Made by a program: the position numbers and the translations under genes. From NCBI RefSeq assembly GCF_000687555.1, contig NZ_JHWJ01000006.1, forward strand, positions 161,300 through 225,299: a stretch of DNA of 64,000 nt. The letters are read 5' to 3'. Position 1 is the stretch's first letter, and each line of letters starts with the position of its first letter. The stretch comes from [Clostridium] aerotolerans DSM 5434 (GTDB lineage Bacteria > Bacillota > Clostridia > Lachnospirales > Lachnospiraceae). Positions 43,704-53,769 of the stretch are shown one piece after another. The notes beneath the pieces are model-generated. The model saw only the letters and a program-made list of their open reading frames with translations. It was not told the DNA's origin and ran no database searches.

Positions 43704-45105
43704 AAACGAATCATCTTATGAAAACCGTTTGCTGGCAGAAAATGATGGGGGCGGCAGAGTATCCTATCAGGATTTAAACTCCTTTTCAGAGGAATTAATC
43801 CGGCGTGTGGGAGGAAAAAAGCTGATTTTTATTCTTTGCGAAAATACCATAGGTTCCCTTCTTGGGTATCTTGGCTGTTTAAAAACAGGAGTGGTACCTC
43901 TGATGCTGGAAAAACACATCAATTCCCAGCTATTGTCCCGTTTGATGGAAGAATACTGTCCCGCATTTTTATATGTGCCGGAAGACTGCCTCGCAAAAGC
44001 AGGGGAATGTGAGATTGTCTGGAGAGTCAGGGGATACTGTTTATGTGAGAGAAATGAGTTTCATTCTCCCTCTCTTTACGGAGAGCTTGCCATTCTTCTG
44101 ACCACATCGGGAAGTACGGGAAGCCCTAAGCTTGTAAGGCAGAGTAAAGACAATATTGTTGCAAATGCAGAGTCCATCTGTTCCTATTTGAATATCCAGG
44201 AGAAGGAACGGCCTGTCACCACGCTGCCCATGAATTATACCTATGGATTGTCCATAATAAACTGCCATGTAAGGAAAGGTGCTGCCATTTATCTCACCAC
44301 TAAAAGTATTGTGGAACGCCCGTTTTGGGATTTTGTAAAAGAAAGGAAGGTCACATCCTTAGGCGGAGTTCCATATACGTATCAGCTCTTAAAGAGGATT
44401 GGATTTCTGGAGATGGATTTACCGGAGTTAAGAACCCTGACTCAGGCAGGAGGAAAACTTCCAACGACTCTCCATAAAGAATTCGCAGCCTACGCCAGAG
44501 AGACAGGAAAACAGTTTGTGGTCATGTATGGGCAGACAGAGGCCACTGCGAGGATGGGATACCTTCCGGCAGACCGTGCTGAGGAGCGGTGCGGCAGCAT
44601 GGGAATTGCCATACCGGGAGGGAGATTCTGGCTGAGAGATGAAAAGGGAGAAGAAATCAAAGCTCCTTTCGTCCAGGGAGAGCTGGTGTATGAGGGAGAT
44701 AACGTAGCACTTGGCTATGCTTCCAGCAGAGTGGATTTAAAAAAAGAAGATGAGTGGAATGGAATCCTTTATACGGGAGATATGGCTAAACGAGATACCG
44801 ATGGCTTTTATTACATAACAGGAAGAAAGAAACGTTTCATCAAGCTCTTTGGAAACAGAGTAAACCTCGATGAGGTGGAGCGGCTGTTAAAGGAACATTT
44901 TGAAGGAGTTGATTTTGCTTGTCTGGGAAGGGACGACAGCCTGATTATTTATGCGGATACCAAAGGGGAAGAGAAGCTTAAGGAGATCATGGAATATCTA
45001 TATGAGATCACGGGGATCAGCCCCAGAGCCGTAACCATCAGACCGGTGACTGGAATCCCCAAAAATGAATCAGGAAAAACCCTTTACAGTGAGCTGGAAA
45101 TATAA
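43690..45105 (+). CDS. AMP-forming acyl-CoA/acyl-ACP ligase
   Basis: This 471-residue adenylate-forming enzyme has the phosphate loop LTTSGSTGSPKLVRQSK, the MYGQTEATARMGYLP motif, and the hinge region ILYTGDMAKRDTDGFYYITG followed by RKKRFIKLFGNRVNLDEVE. The C-terminal Lys for adenylation is seen in GIPKNESGKTLY. It overlaps the luxC end by 14 bp, with GGGAGGAAGAG as its ribosome site. It probably loads a free carboxylic acid onto the nearby carrier protein or CoA. It is short for long-chain ligases (usually above 500 residues), which suggests a non-standard or short acyl substrate. Confidence 0.87.
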   Translation: MNLFENESSYENRLLAENDGGGRVSYQDLNSFSEELIRRVGGKKLIFILCENTIGSLLGYLGCLKTGVVPLMLEKHINSQLLSRLMEEYCPAFLYVPEDCLAKAGECEIVWRVRGYCLCERNEFHSPSLYGELAILLTTSGSTGSPKLVRQSKDNIVANAESICSYLNIQEKERPVTTLPMNYTYGLSIINCHVRKGAAIYLTTKSIVERPFWDFVKERKVTSLGGVPYTYQLLKRIGFLEMDLPELRTLTQAGGKLPTTLHKEFAAYARETGKQFVVMYGQTEATARMGYLPADRAEERCGSMGIAIPGGRFWLRDEKGEEIKAPFVQGELVYEGDNVALGYASSRVDLKKEDEWNGILYTGDMAKRDTDGFYYITGRKKRFIKLFGNRVNLDEVERLLKEHFEGVDFACLGRDDSLIIYADTKGEEKLKEIMEYLYEITGISPRAVTIRPVTGIPKNESGKTLYSELEI

Positions 45106-45137
45106 AAAGCAAATAAACAGATCAAACAGGAGGTCTA

Positions 45138-46322
45138 ATGATGGGGGAAAAGGTTGTTTTAGCTGGTGCATGCCGTACGGCAATCGGATCAATGGGAGGA
45201 GCTTTAAGTACAGTTTCTCCAAAGGATTTGGGGGCGGCAGTGATTCAGGCTGCATTAAAACGGGCAGGGGTCCCGGCGGAGCAGGTTGACTTTGTATATA
45301 TGGGGTGTGTCATCCAGGCAGGCCTTGGGCAAAACGTTGCCAGGCAGGCTTCCTTAGAAGCAGGCATTCCCGTGGAAACTCCAGCCGTAACCGTCAATGT
45401 GGTCTGCGGTTCCGGATTAAACTGCGTCAACCTGGCGGCAGAAATGGTTTTAAGCGGAGATGCTGATATCGTGGTAGCCGGGGGAACCGAAAATATGTCC
45501 ATGGCTCCCTATCTGTTAAAAGATGCCCGTTATGGTTACCGTATGAATCACGGTCAGATTGTGGATGCCATGATTAACGATGCCCTATGGGATTCGACAA
45601 ACGATTATCATATGGGAGTAACGGCTGAAAATGTAGCAGAGCAGTGGGGCCTTACAAGAGAAGAGCTGGACCGCTTTTCAGCCTCCAGCCAGCAAAAAGC
45701 TTGTGCCGCACAGGAATCCGGTCGGTTCGATGATGAAATCGTACCCATAGAAATCAAAAAAAGAAAAGAAATCATTGTTTTTGATAAAGACGAAGGTCCC
45801 AGACCCGGAACTACCTGGGAAGGTATTTCAAAGCTGAAACCAGCCTTTAAAAAGGAGGGAATCGTGACAGCAGCCAACTCCTCCAGCATAAACGATGGAG
45901 CTGCGGCCATTGTAGTCATGAGTGAGAAAAAGGCAAAGGAGCTTGGGGTCAAACCTATGGCATTCTGGGAAGCCGGTACCCTGGCAGGCGTAGCTCCTGA
46001 AATCATGGGAGTCGGCCCGGTAGCTGCCACGAAAAAGCTGTTAAAAAAGACGAATCATACCGTAGAAGATTTTGATCTCATTGAAGCCAATGAGGCATTT
46101 GCAGCCCAGTCTCTGGCTGTAGCACGTGATTTAAACCTTGATATGTCTAAAGTCAATGTTAATGGCGGAGCCATTGCCTTAGGTCATCCCGTGGGAGCCT
46201 CTGGCTGTCGTATCCTGGTGACCTTACTCCATGAGATGGAGAAGCGAGATGCGAAAAGAGGGCTTGCCACCCTTTGCATTGGAGGCGGTATGGGCTGTGC
46301 CACCATAGTGGAGCGAGAGTAA
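45138..46322 (+). CDS. thl: Acetyl-CoA acetyltransferase (thiolase)
   Basis: This 394-residue thiolase condenses two acetyl-CoA to acetoacetyl-CoA. The nucleophilic Cys90 is in [13 protein letters not shown]. The His/Cys pair lies in [20 protein letters not shown] and [15 protein letters not shown]. The length is typical of the butyrate pathway enzyme. It is 32 bp after the ligase gene and leads the crt-hbd block. AGGAGG precedes two adjacent ATG codons. Confidence 0.96.
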   Translation: MMGEKVVLAGACRTAIGSMGGALSTVSPKDLGAAVIQAALKRAGVPAEQVDFVYMGCVIQAGLGQNVARQASLEAGIPVETPAVTVNVVCGSGLNCVNLAAEMVLSGDADIVVAGGTENMSMAPYLLKDARYGYRMNHGQIVDAMINDALWDSTNDYHMGVTAENVAEQWGLTREELDRFSASSQQKACAAQESGRFDDEIVPIEIKKRKEIIVFDKDEGPRPGTTWEGISKLKPAFKKEGIVTAANSSSINDGAAAIVVMSEKKAKELGVKPMAFWEAGTLAGVAPEIMGVGPVAATKKLLKKTNHTVEDFDLIEANEAFAAQSLAVARDLNLDMSKVNVNGGAIALGHPVGASGCRILVTLLHEMEKRDAKRGLATLCIGGGMGCATIVERE

Positions 46323-46358
46323 ATTCGTTACGATTAAAATGGAAAGAGGGGTCAGCTT

Positions 46359-47135
46359 ATGAAGTTTGTTACATACGAAGTGGAAGGCCAGACAGGATTG
46401 ATTACCATTAACCGTCCCGATGCACTCAATGCCTTAAACAGTCAGGTCCTTGAGGAACTGGATCACATACTGGATGAAATAGATCAAAGCTCAGTAAGGG
46501 CACTGATTTTAACAGGGGCCGGGGAGAAATCCTTTGTGGCAGGAGCGGACATCGGAGAGATGAGCTCTTTCTCAAAGGAAGAAGGAGAGGCCTTTGGAAA
46601 GAGAGGAAACGATATTTTTAAACGCCTGGAAACCTTTCCGATCCCCATAATAGCGGCTGTCAATGGCTTTGCCCTTGGAGGTGGCTGTGAGCTCTCCTTA
46701 AGCTGTGACATCAGAATCTGTTCGGAAAATGCCGTATTCGGTCAGCCGGAAGCAGGTCTTGGAATCACTCCGGGTTTTGGAGGCACTCAGAGACTGGCAA
46801 GAATCGTAGGGCCTGGAATGGCAAAGCAGATGATCTTTACTGCAAGAAATATTAAGGCAGAGGAAGCATACCGAATCGGTCTGGTCAATGCCATCTATCC
46901 CCAAAAAGAGCTTTTGGCCGAGGCAAAAAAAATGGCAAAGGGGATTGCAGACAATGCTCCCATAGCAGTGAGAAACTGTAAAAAGGCCATCAATGACGGT
47001 CTCCAGGTAGATATGGATCAGGCAGTGGTAATCGAAGAAAAGCTGTTTGGTGATTGTTTTGAAACCTACGACCAAAAAGAAGGAATGGGTGCATTTTTAG
47101 AAAAGCGGAAAGAGAAGAGATTCATGATGAAGTAA
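46359..47135 (+). CDS. crt: Crotonase (3-hydroxybutyryl-CoA dehydratase)
   Basis: This 258-residue enoyl-CoA hydratase forms crotonyl-CoA from (S)-3-hydroxybutyryl-CoA. The oxyanion-hole and catalytic Glu regions are [27 protein letters not shown] and [20 protein letters not shown] with both Glu residues. The length and neighbours (thl, hbd) match butyrate operons. Crotonyl-CoA is also the AbfD product, so the two pathways of this window meet here. Confidence 0.95.
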   Translation: MKFVTYEVEGQTGLITINRPDALNALNSQVLEELDHILDEIDQSSVRALILTGAGEKSFVAGADIGEMSSFSKEEGEAFGKRGNDIFKRLETFPIPIIAAVNGFALGGGCELSLSCDIRICSENAVFGQPEAGLGITPGFGGTQRLARIVGPGMAKQMIFTARNIKAEEAYRIGLVNAIYPQKELLAEAKKMAKGIADNAPIAVRNCKKAINDGLQVDMDQAVVIEEKLFGDCFETYDQKEGMGAFLEKRKEKRFMMK

Positions 47136-47182
47136 ATCTATATAGAGTTGTAACGGTCACAAAGTTAGAAGGAGGTATTGGG

Positions 47183-48022
47183 ATGAAAGTAGGAATTATC
47201 GGTGCAGGTACCATGGGCTCAGGAATTGCCCAGGCGTTTGCCCAGACAGAGGGCTATGAGGTTTATTTATGCGATATCAACGAGGAGTTCGCGGCAAATG
47301 GGAAAAAGAAAATTGCTAAGGGCCTGGAACGAAGAGTGTCAAAAGGTAAGATCACACAGGAAAGTGCGGATGAATTGCTTTCCAGAATTACAACAGGAGT
47401 GATAGGCATCTGTGTTGATTGTGATCTGGTGATCGAGGCAGCAATAGAAGATATGGCGGTGAAAAAACAGACATTCCAAAGGCTTCAGGAGATCTGTAAA
47501 GAGGAGTGTATGTTCGTAAGCAACACATCCTCCCTTTCCATTACAGAACTGGGAGCAGGTCTTGACCGTCCCGTAGCAGGTATGCATTTTTTTAACCCGG
47601 CTCCGGTAATGAAGCTGGTGGAGGTCATTGCCGGTCTCAATACACCCTCTGATATGGTGGAAGAGATCAAACGAATCGCAGCCGATATTGGAAAGGTTCC
47701 GGTACAGGTGGAGGAAGCCGCCGGGTTTGTGGTCAACCGTGTCTTGATCCCGATGATCAATGAAGGCATAGGAATTTACGCCGAGGGAGTCGCTGATCCG
47801 TCTGGAATTGACAGCGCCATGAAGCTGGGAGCCAATCACCCTATGGGGCCTCTGGAGCTGGGAGATTTAATTGGGCTTGATGTAGTCCTTGCCATTATGG
47901 AAGTCCTGCATTCAGAAACAGGAGATCCCAAATACCGTCCTCACCCCTTGCTGAAAAAAATGGTACGGGGCGGAAAGCTGGGACAAAAGACAGGAAGCGG
48001 ATTTTATCAGTACGAAGGATAA
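47183..48022 (+). CDS. hbd: 3-hydroxybutyryl-CoA dehydrogenase
   Basis: This 279-residue NAD(P)-dependent enzyme reduces acetoacetyl-CoA. It has the N-terminal Rossmann motif [17 protein letters not shown], the [10 protein letters not shown] region, the catalytic His in [16 protein letters not shown], and the C-terminal [17 protein letters not shown] and [17 protein letters not shown] precedes the ATG. It is third in the thl-crt-hbd set. Confidence 0.96.
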   Translation: MKVGIIGAGTMGSGIAQAFAQTEGYEVYLCDINEEFAANGKKKIAKGLERRVSKGKITQESADELLSRITTGVIGICVDCDLVIEAAIEDMAVKKQTFQRLQEICKEECMFVSNTSSLSITELGAGLDRPVAGMHFFNPAPVMKLVEVIAGLNTPSDMVEEIKRIAADIGKVPVQVEEAAGFVVNRVLIPMINEGIGIYAEGVADPSGIDSAMKLGANHPMGPLELGDLIGLDVVLAIMEVLHSETGDPKYRPHPLLKKMVRGGKLGQKTGSGFYQYEG

Positions 48023-48041
48023 GAAATAAGGAGGAAAACGT

Positions 48042-49334
48042 ATGGCGACAGTTAATCTTCCCTTTGGAAGAGATAGAATCAGTGTAACCATCCCTGATAG
48101 CAGATTAAACGGGATTCTTCTGTCAGGTGCCCACAGCTATCACCCAGATGGCGGCGAGGAAGAGATTGTTCGAAATGCTATGGAAAACCCCATAGAATCC
48201 CCAAGGCTTAGAGAGCTTGTAAAGGGAAAGAAAAACATTGTCATGATTGCAAGCGACCACACCCGTCCGGTTCCAAGCCGGGTGATCATGCCTGGGGTCA
48301 TGGCTGAAATCAAAGAAGGAAATCCAGAGGCAACTCTCACCATACTAATTGCCACGGGATTTCACAGGCCTACCACAAGGGAGGAACTCATTGATAAGTT
48401 TGGTGAGGCCATAGTGGAAAGAGATGATATCCGCTTTCTCGTTCATGAAAGCCAGAAGGATGAGGATATGGTTTTCATCGATACCCTTCCATCCGGCGGA
48501 AAGCTTTTGATTAACCGGGTTGCGGCAGAGGCAGACCTTTTGATTTCCGAGGGCTTTATCGAACCTCATTTCTTTGCAGGATTTTCGGGTGGCAGAAAGA
48601 GCGTACTGCCAGGAGTTTCAAGTGGCGTGACAGTTATGGCGAACCACTGCTCAGAATTCATTGACAGCCAATATGCAAGAACCGGAATCCTTGAGGGAAA
48701 TCCTATACAAAAGGATATGATCTATGCCGCAGGCAAGGCAAATCTGGCATTTATCATCAATGTCGTGCTGGATGAGAATAAGAAGGTAATTAAGGCCTAT
48801 GCAGGTCATTTTGATAAAGCTCATAGAGAAGGCTGCAAATTTGTAGACGCCTTATCAGGAGTGGATGCCCTACCCGGAGATATCGTTATTTCCACCAATG
48901 GGGGCTACCCCTTAGATCAGAATATCTACCAGTCGGTAAAAGGCATGACAGCAGCAGAAGCCACCTGCAAGCCAGGAGGCGTCATCATCATGGCAGCGAG
49001 CTGCAAGGACGGTCATGGGGGCCAGTCCCTTTACGATACCTTTGCAGGGGGAGCGGATAAGAATGAAATTATGAAGCGTTTTCTTTCCACTCCCAGAGAT
49101 AAGACCGTACCGGACCAGTGGGAATCACAGATTCTTTGCAGAATTCTTTTAAAATATAAGGTCATCATGGTCACAGAGGCCCCCAGGGAAATGGTCCATG
49201 ACATGCAGATGGATTATGCTGACACCGTGGAAGAAGCCATCTCCATGGCAGACGCTTATCTTGGAAGGTCTGACGGGACCATCACAGTGATCCCCGACGG
49301 AGTATCCGTAATCGTCAGAAATAAGGAACAATAA
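48042..49334 (+). CDS. larA: Nickel-pincer lactate racemase family protein (LarA)
   Basis: This 430-residue protein is of the LarA family, which interconverts D- and L-lactate or other 2-hydroxyacids with a nickel-pincer nucleotide. Conserved regions are IASDHTRPVPSRVI, FLVHESQKDEDM, and EPHFFAGFSGGRKSVLPGVS with the substrate/cofactor His and Arg. The context (lactate permease and two lactate dehydrogenase-like flavoproteins) supports lactate as substrate. The cofactor genes larB, larC and larE are not in the window, so they must lie elsewhere if it is active. Confidence 0.9.
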   Translation: MATVNLPFGRDRISVTIPDSRLNGILLSGAHSYHPDGGEEEIVRNAMENPIESPRLRELVKGKKNIVMIASDHTRPVPSRVIMPGVMAEIKEGNPEATLTILIATGFHRPTTREELIDKFGEAIVERDDIRFLVHESQKDEDMVFIDTLPSGGKLLINRVAAEADLLISEGFIEPHFFAGFSGGRKSVLPGVSSGVTVMANHCSEFIDSQYARTGILEGNPIQKDMIYAAGKANLAFIINVVLDENKKVIKAYAGHFDKAHREGCKFVDALSGVDALPGDIVISTNGGYPLDQNIYQSVKGMTAAEATCKPGGVIIMAASCKDGHGGQSLYDTFAGGADKNEIMKRFLSTPRDKTVPDQWESQILCRILLKYKVIMVTEAPREMVHDMQMDYADTVEEAISMADAYLGRSDGTITVIPDGVSVIVRNKEQ

Positions 49335-49367
49335 ATAACCGTTAACCACCGCAAAGGAGGCAGAAAA

Positions 49368-50786
49368 ATGGAAGATGTAACTTACAATCAGGTTACTCCC
49401 CAGTTAATACAGGAGCTTCAAGCAATCGTTCCTGGGAAGGTCCATGGAAAAGAAGAAATCAACGAGGACTATTTCCATGATGAGATGCCCATTTATGGAA
49501 AGGGAATCCCGGAAGTCGTGATTGAAGCCACCACCACGGAGGACATCGCAGCCATTGTTAAGCTGTGCTTTGAACACAACATTCCTGTGATTCCAAGAGG
49601 AGCAGGCACTGGTCTTACCGGGGCTGCCGTAGCTATTCATGGGGGAGTTCTTCTTGACATGAGTAAGATGAACAAGATTCTTGATTACGACGAGGAGAAT
49701 TTTGTGGTCAGGGTCCAGCCTGGAGTGCTGTTAAATGACCTTGCTGAGGATGCAAAAAACAAAGGGCTTTTATATCCCCCGGATCCAGGAGAAAAATTTG
49801 CCACGTTAGGAGGCAATGTCTCCACCAATGCAGGTGGAATGAGAGCCGTAAAGTATGGCTGCACCAGAGACTATGTCAGGGCCATGACCGTAGTCCTTCC
49901 CACAGGAGAGATCATTCATCTGGGGGCATCGGTTTCCAAGACCTCCACCGGCTACAGCTTAATTAATCTGATGATCGGTTCCGAAGGAACTCTGGGCATC
50001 ATAACCGAACTGACGCTAAAAGTAATCTCGGCTCCCAAGGAGACCATAAGCCTGATTGTTCCTTTTGAAAATCTGGAGGACTGTATTGGCGCCGTACCAA
50101 AGATATTCCGGGCAGGCTTAAAGCCTCAGGCACTGGAGTTTATGGAAAAAGAAATCGTCCTGTCTTCCGAGCGGTATCTGGGGAAACACGTATTTCCAAC
50201 AGAAGTGGAGGGCGTGGATATCGGTGCATACTTACTCATTACCTTTGACGGTGACAGGGCAGATCTTTTAGAAGAGCTTTCCGAACAGGCAGCAGAGGTG
50301 GTATTGGAAGAGGGGGCAGTAGATGTTCTGGTGGCAGATACCCCTATAAAGAAAAAGGAAGCCTGGGAAGCCAGAAGTACTTTCCTGGAAGCCATTGAAG
50401 CAGAAACAAAGCTTCTGGATGAATGTGACGTGGTGGTTCCGGTCAACCAGATTCCATCCTATCTCTCTTATGTCAAATCATTGGAAGATGGGTACGATTT
50501 TACCATTAAGAGCTTTGGTCACGCAGGAGATGGAAACTTACATATCTATACCTGTGCCAATGAGATGGATGAGGCTGAGTTTAAAAAGCAGGTAGCAGAA
50601 TTCATGGATCTGATCTATAAAAAGGCAGCCGAATGCGGCGGAATGATTTCCGGTGAGCACGGCATTGGTCACGGCAAGATGGAGTATCTGGCAGCGTTTG
50701 CAGGAGAGACCAGCATGCGTTTGATGAGGGGAATCAAGGAAGTGTTTGATCCTAAGATGATCTTAAATCCAGGAAAAATCTGTTAA
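49368..50786 (+). CDS. FAD-linked D-lactate/glycolate dehydrogenase, first copy (GlcD/LctD-like)
   Basis: This 472-residue flavoprotein of the VAO/PCMH family has the FAD-binding motif [40 protein letters not shown] and GSEGTLGIITELTLKVI. The C-terminal substrate domain has [15 protein letters not shown] and SGEHGIGHGKMEYL. It resembles the catalytic subunit LctD of the electron-confurcating lactate dehydrogenase and is paralogous to the gene at 57340. Unlike that copy, it sits between larA and bcd. It may use the nearby EtfBA or act on a different 2-hydroxyacid. Confidence 0.9.
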   Translation: MEDVTYNQVTPQLIQELQAIVPGKVHGKEEINEDYFHDEMPIYGKGIPEVVIEATTTEDIAAIVKLCFEHNIPVIPRGAGTGLTGAAVAIHGGVLLDMSKMNKILDYDEENFVVRVQPGVLLNDLAEDAKNKGLLYPPDPGEKFATLGGNVSTNAGGMRAVKYGCTRDYVRAMTVVLPTGEIIHLGASVSKTSTGYSLINLMIGSEGTLGIITELTLKVISAPKETISLIVPFENLEDCIGAVPKIFRAGLKPQALEFMEKEIVLSSERYLGKHVFPTEVEGVDIGAYLLITFDGDRADLLEELSEQAAEVVLEEGAVDVLVADTPIKKKEAWEARSTFLEAIEAETKLLDECDVVVPVNQIPSYLSYVKSLEDGYDFTIKSFGHAGDGNLHIYTCANEMDEAEFKKQVAEFMDLIYKKAAECGGMISGEHGIGHGKMEYLAAFAGETSMRLMRGIKEVFDPKMILNPGKIC

Positions 50787-50824
50787 AAGCGATAAACATA
50801 AATGAATGTCCAGGAGGCGAAAAA

Positions 50825-51961
50825 ATGGCATATTTGATATCAGAAGAGGCACAGGATTTATTGCAGGATGTGAAGAATTTCTGCGAAAAGGAAGTAAAGG
50901 AACCGTGTAAGGAATTTGACGTTTCAGGAGAGTGGCCCAAAGAAATTTATGAAAAAGCCTTTGAACAGGGGTATCAGGCCCTGGAGGTTCCGGAGGAATA
51001 CGGGGGACCTGGTTTAAGCCGTGTGGATGTGGCAGCTCTTATTGAGCAGATGGCAATTGCAGATGCTGGCTTTGCCACCACCATTTCCGCCAGCGGCCTT
51101 GCTCTTAAACCGGTCTTGATTGCAGGGAGTGAAGCCCAGAAAGAGCGGGTATGTGAGTTGGTATTAGAAGGCGGCCTTGGCGCATTCTGTCTCACTGAAC
51201 CGGGGGCAGGCTCTGATGCAGGCGCCGGTAAGACAACGGCAGTAAAGGATGGAGATTCCTATGTTTTAAACGGCAGAAAATGTTTTATCACCAATGGCGG
51301 AGTTGCCGCATTTTACTGCGTGACAGCCATGACAGATAAGACAAAAGGCGTAAAGGGTATGTCCATGTTTCTCATTGAAGCAGGAACGCCGGGACTTAGT
51401 ACAGGGAAAGAAGAAAATAAGATGGGAATCAGAACCTCTAACACCTGTGATGTAGTTCTGGAAGATGTAAGGATACCGGCTTCTAACTTGATCGGTGAAG
51501 AAGGAAAAGGCTTTTCCATAGCCATGAAGACCCTGGATCAGGCCCGTACCTGGATGGGATGCATTGCAGCAGGGATTGCACAAAGAGGCATTGATGAAGC
51601 AATCTCTTATGGAAAAGAACGAATCCAGTTCGGCAATCCAGTCATCAAGAACCAGGGGCTCCAGTTTAAGGTGGCAGATATGCAGATCAAGACCGAAACA
51701 GCCCGTCAGATGGTAGCCCATGCCCTTACCAGAATGGACCTTGGCCTTACCTATACCATGGAATCCGCCATTGCCAAATGCTATGCCTCAGACATTGCCA
51801 TGGAAGTTGCCTCAGAAGCCATCCAGATCTTTGGTGGGTATGGATACAGCCGGGAATATCCCGTAGAAAAGCTTCTAAGAGACGCCAAAATATTTCAGAT
51901 CTTTGAGGGAACCAATGAGATCCAGCGAATCGTCATAGCCAACAATATCATCGGCAGATAA
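50825..51961 (+). CDS. bcd: Butyryl-CoA dehydrogenase (short-chain acyl-CoA dehydrogenase)
   Basis: This 378-residue FAD enzyme reduces crotonyl-CoA to butyryl-CoA. Signatures are CLTEPGAGSDAGAGKTTAVK (FAD/substrate loop), FITNGGVAAFYCVTAMT, QIFGGYGYSREYPVEKLLRD and the catalytic Glu in IFEGTNEIQRIV. It is directly followed by etfB and etfA, so flavin-based bifurcation (NADH to crotonyl-CoA and ferredoxin) is the expected role, as in Clostridium Bcd-EtfAB complexes. Confidence 0.93.
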   Translation: MAYLISEEAQDLLQDVKNFCEKEVKEPCKEFDVSGEWPKEIYEKAFEQGYQALEVPEEYGGPGLSRVDVAALIEQMAIADAGFATTISASGLALKPVLIAGSEAQKERVCELVLEGGLGAFCLTEPGAGSDAGAGKTTAVKDGDSYVLNGRKCFITNGGVAAFYCVTAMTDKTKGVKGMSMFLIEAGTPGLSTGKEENKMGIRTSNTCDVVLEDVRIPASNLIGEEGKGFSIAMKTLDQARTWMGCIAAGIAQRGIDEAISYGKERIQFGNPVIKNQGLQFKVADMQIKTETARQMVAHALTRMDLGLTYTMESAIAKCYASDIAMEVASEAIQIFGGYGYSREYPVEKLLRDAKIFQIFEGTNEIQRIVIANNIIGR

Positions 51962-51978
51962 AAAGGAGGGAGCCAAGG

Positions 51979-52755
51979 ATGGAACTATTAGTTTGTATCA
52001 AACAGGTGCCCGATGATTCTGTGGAAATCTCTCTTGATCCGGTTTCCAAAACGCCTGCCCTACAAGGGGTAACACCAGTGGTGAATGCCTTTGACACCTA
52101 TGCTCTTGAAATGGCCGCAAGGCTGAAAGAAGCCCATGGAGGAGAAATCACCGTGGTTTCCATTGGAGGGGAGGACGTCAAAAATTCCCTGAAGAACTGT
52201 CTGGCCGTAGGTGCCGATAACGCCTATCTGGTAAAGGAGGAGGCTGCTTTCAGTCATGATCCCGCAGGCATTGCAAAAACCTTAAAAAAGGCAATTGGAG
52301 AGATAGAAAAGGATAGAGGGAAACCCTTTGACCTTATTTTCTGCGGAAAAGAATCCACGGACTATGCCTCCAGCCAGGTGGGACTTTTTCTTGGGGAGGA
52401 GAGTTCTCTGCCTGTGGCTGCCAATGTTATATCTGTGGAGCCAGTAGAGGGTGGAATCAAGCTAAAACAGGAAACAGAGGAAGGCTATCGGGTGATGGAG
52501 GCGGCCCTGCCTTGTGTGGTTACGATTCAAAAGCCCAACTATGACCCAAGGTATCCTACCATCAAAAGTAAGATGGCTGCCAGAAAAAAGGAGATAACGG
52601 AATTATCGCCAATAGAAAACTTAGAAAGCCAGTTTAAGGTGCTTCAGATTCTGGAGCCGCCAAAGCGGGCAGCCGGAGTGAAAATAAAAGGTGACAATAT
52701 CCAGGAAGCAGTTACTGAGGCCATGTCAGTGATGACAAAGGCCAGGATTTTTTAG
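51979..52755 (+). CDS. etfB: Electron transfer flavoprotein beta subunit, Bcd-associated
   Basis: This 258-residue EtfB has LLVCIKQVPDDSVEISLDPV at the N-terminus and KESTDYASSQVGLFLGEE in the nucleotide loop. The conserved LPCVVTIQKPNYDPRYPTIK lies near residue 175. It begins 17 bp after bcd and is followed 12 bp later by etfA. It probably binds NADH-derived electrons and passes them to Bcd. Confidence 0.93.
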   Translation: MELLVCIKQVPDDSVEISLDPVSKTPALQGVTPVVNAFDTYALEMAARLKEAHGGEITVVSIGGEDVKNSLKNCLAVGADNAYLVKEEAAFSHDPAGIAKTLKKAIGEIEKDRGKPFDLIFCGKESTDYASSQVGLFLGEESSLPVAANVISVEPVEGGIKLKQETEEGYRVMEAALPCVVTIQKPNYDPRYPTIKSKMAARKKEITELSPIENLESQFKVLQILEPPKRAAGVKIKGDNIQEAVTEAMSVMTKARIF

Positions 52756-52767
52756 GAGGAGAAAGAA

Positions 52768-53751
52768 ATGAGTGTTTCAGGTGGAAAGAATATCATGGTT
52801 TATGTAGAAACCGTTTCTCAATCTCCAGTCAGTGGCGCCCTGGAGGTGCTTTCAAAGGCCCATAAGCTGGCAGCAGACCGGGGGGAAAAGGTCATTGCTG
52901 TACTTATCGGCATGGATTTAGAGGAAGCAGCCCGCACCTCCATTCTGGCTGGTGCAGATCAGGCAATTATGGTCAAAAGGGAAACCTACGACATGGAGGT
53001 GTTCGGAGAAGTTCTGACAAAGCTGGCAGAAAAATACCGTCCGTCTTTGATTCTGTCAGCAGGAACCCTTGCAGGAAAGGACATAATGCCAATGGTCGCC
53101 TGTCGGCTTCATACCGGATGTGCGGTGGATGTCATGGATATCACAGAAACGGATGGTCAGCTGGTCTTTACCTGTCCGGTTTATGGGGGGACCGTTCTAA
53201 ATCAGCTGATAATAACAGGAACGCCTGCCATTGGAGTCGTCAGATCCGGGGCATTTGCAAAGGAGCTTATCTCTGAAAGAACCGGTGAGATTTTGGAGGA
53301 AAAGGTAGAAACGGAAGATACCAACCGGTTAAAAATCATAGATGTGGTGAAAGAAATGGCAGAGGCCGTGAATCTGGAAGAGGCAGAGGTCATTGTATCC
53401 GGCGGAAGAGGAATGGGAAGCCTGGAGAATTTTAAACTGGTGGAACAGCTTGCAGAGGCCTGTCATGGCGTTGTGGGGGCAACGAGACCGGCCATTGAAG
53501 CAGAGTGGGTTCCCCGTTCCCATCAGGTGGGGCAGTCCGGAAAAATCGTAGCGCCAAAGCTATACATTGCCTGCGGTATCTCAGGAGCCACCCAGCATGT
53601 TTCGGGCATGATTGGTTCCGGGTATATCGTAGCTATCAATAAAGATGAGGATGCGCCTGTTTTTGACATTGCAGACGTAGGGATTGTGGGGGATGCAGTT
53701 AAGGTAATTCCCCTTCTCATAGAGGAGATTAAAAGGATTTCGTCACGGTAA
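52768..53751 (+). CDS. etfA: Electron transfer flavoprotein alpha subunit, Bcd-associated
   Basis: This 327-residue EtfA has the C-terminal FAD domain [55 protein letters not shown] and [20 protein letters not shown]. It has no N-terminal ferredoxin domain, unlike the second EtfA at 56144, so the two Etf pairs are probably not interchangeable. It forms the heterodimer with the preceding EtfB. Confidence 0.94.
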   Translation: MSVSGGKNIMVYVETVSQSPVSGALEVLSKAHKLAADRGEKVIAVLIGMDLEEAARTSILAGADQAIMVKRETYDMEVFGEVLTKLAEKYRPSLILSAGTLAGKDIMPMVACRLHTGCAVDVMDITETDGQLVFTCPVYGGTVLNQLIITGTPAIGVVRSGAFAKELISERTGEILEEKVETEDTNRLKIIDVVKEMAEAVNLEEAEVIVSGGRGMGSLENFKLVEQLAEACHGVVGATRPAIEAEWVPRSHQVGQSGKIVAPKLYIACGISGATQHVSGMIGSGYIVAINKDEDAPVFDIADVGIVGDAVKVIPLLIEEIKRISSR

Positions 53752-53769
53752 GGTGAATCTTGAAGGTGT

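Noticed and set aside
40432..45105. Bioluminescence (lux) operon
   Set aside because: luxC- and luxE-like genes are present, but there is no luciferase alpha/beta pair or luxD, and the organism appears anaerobic.
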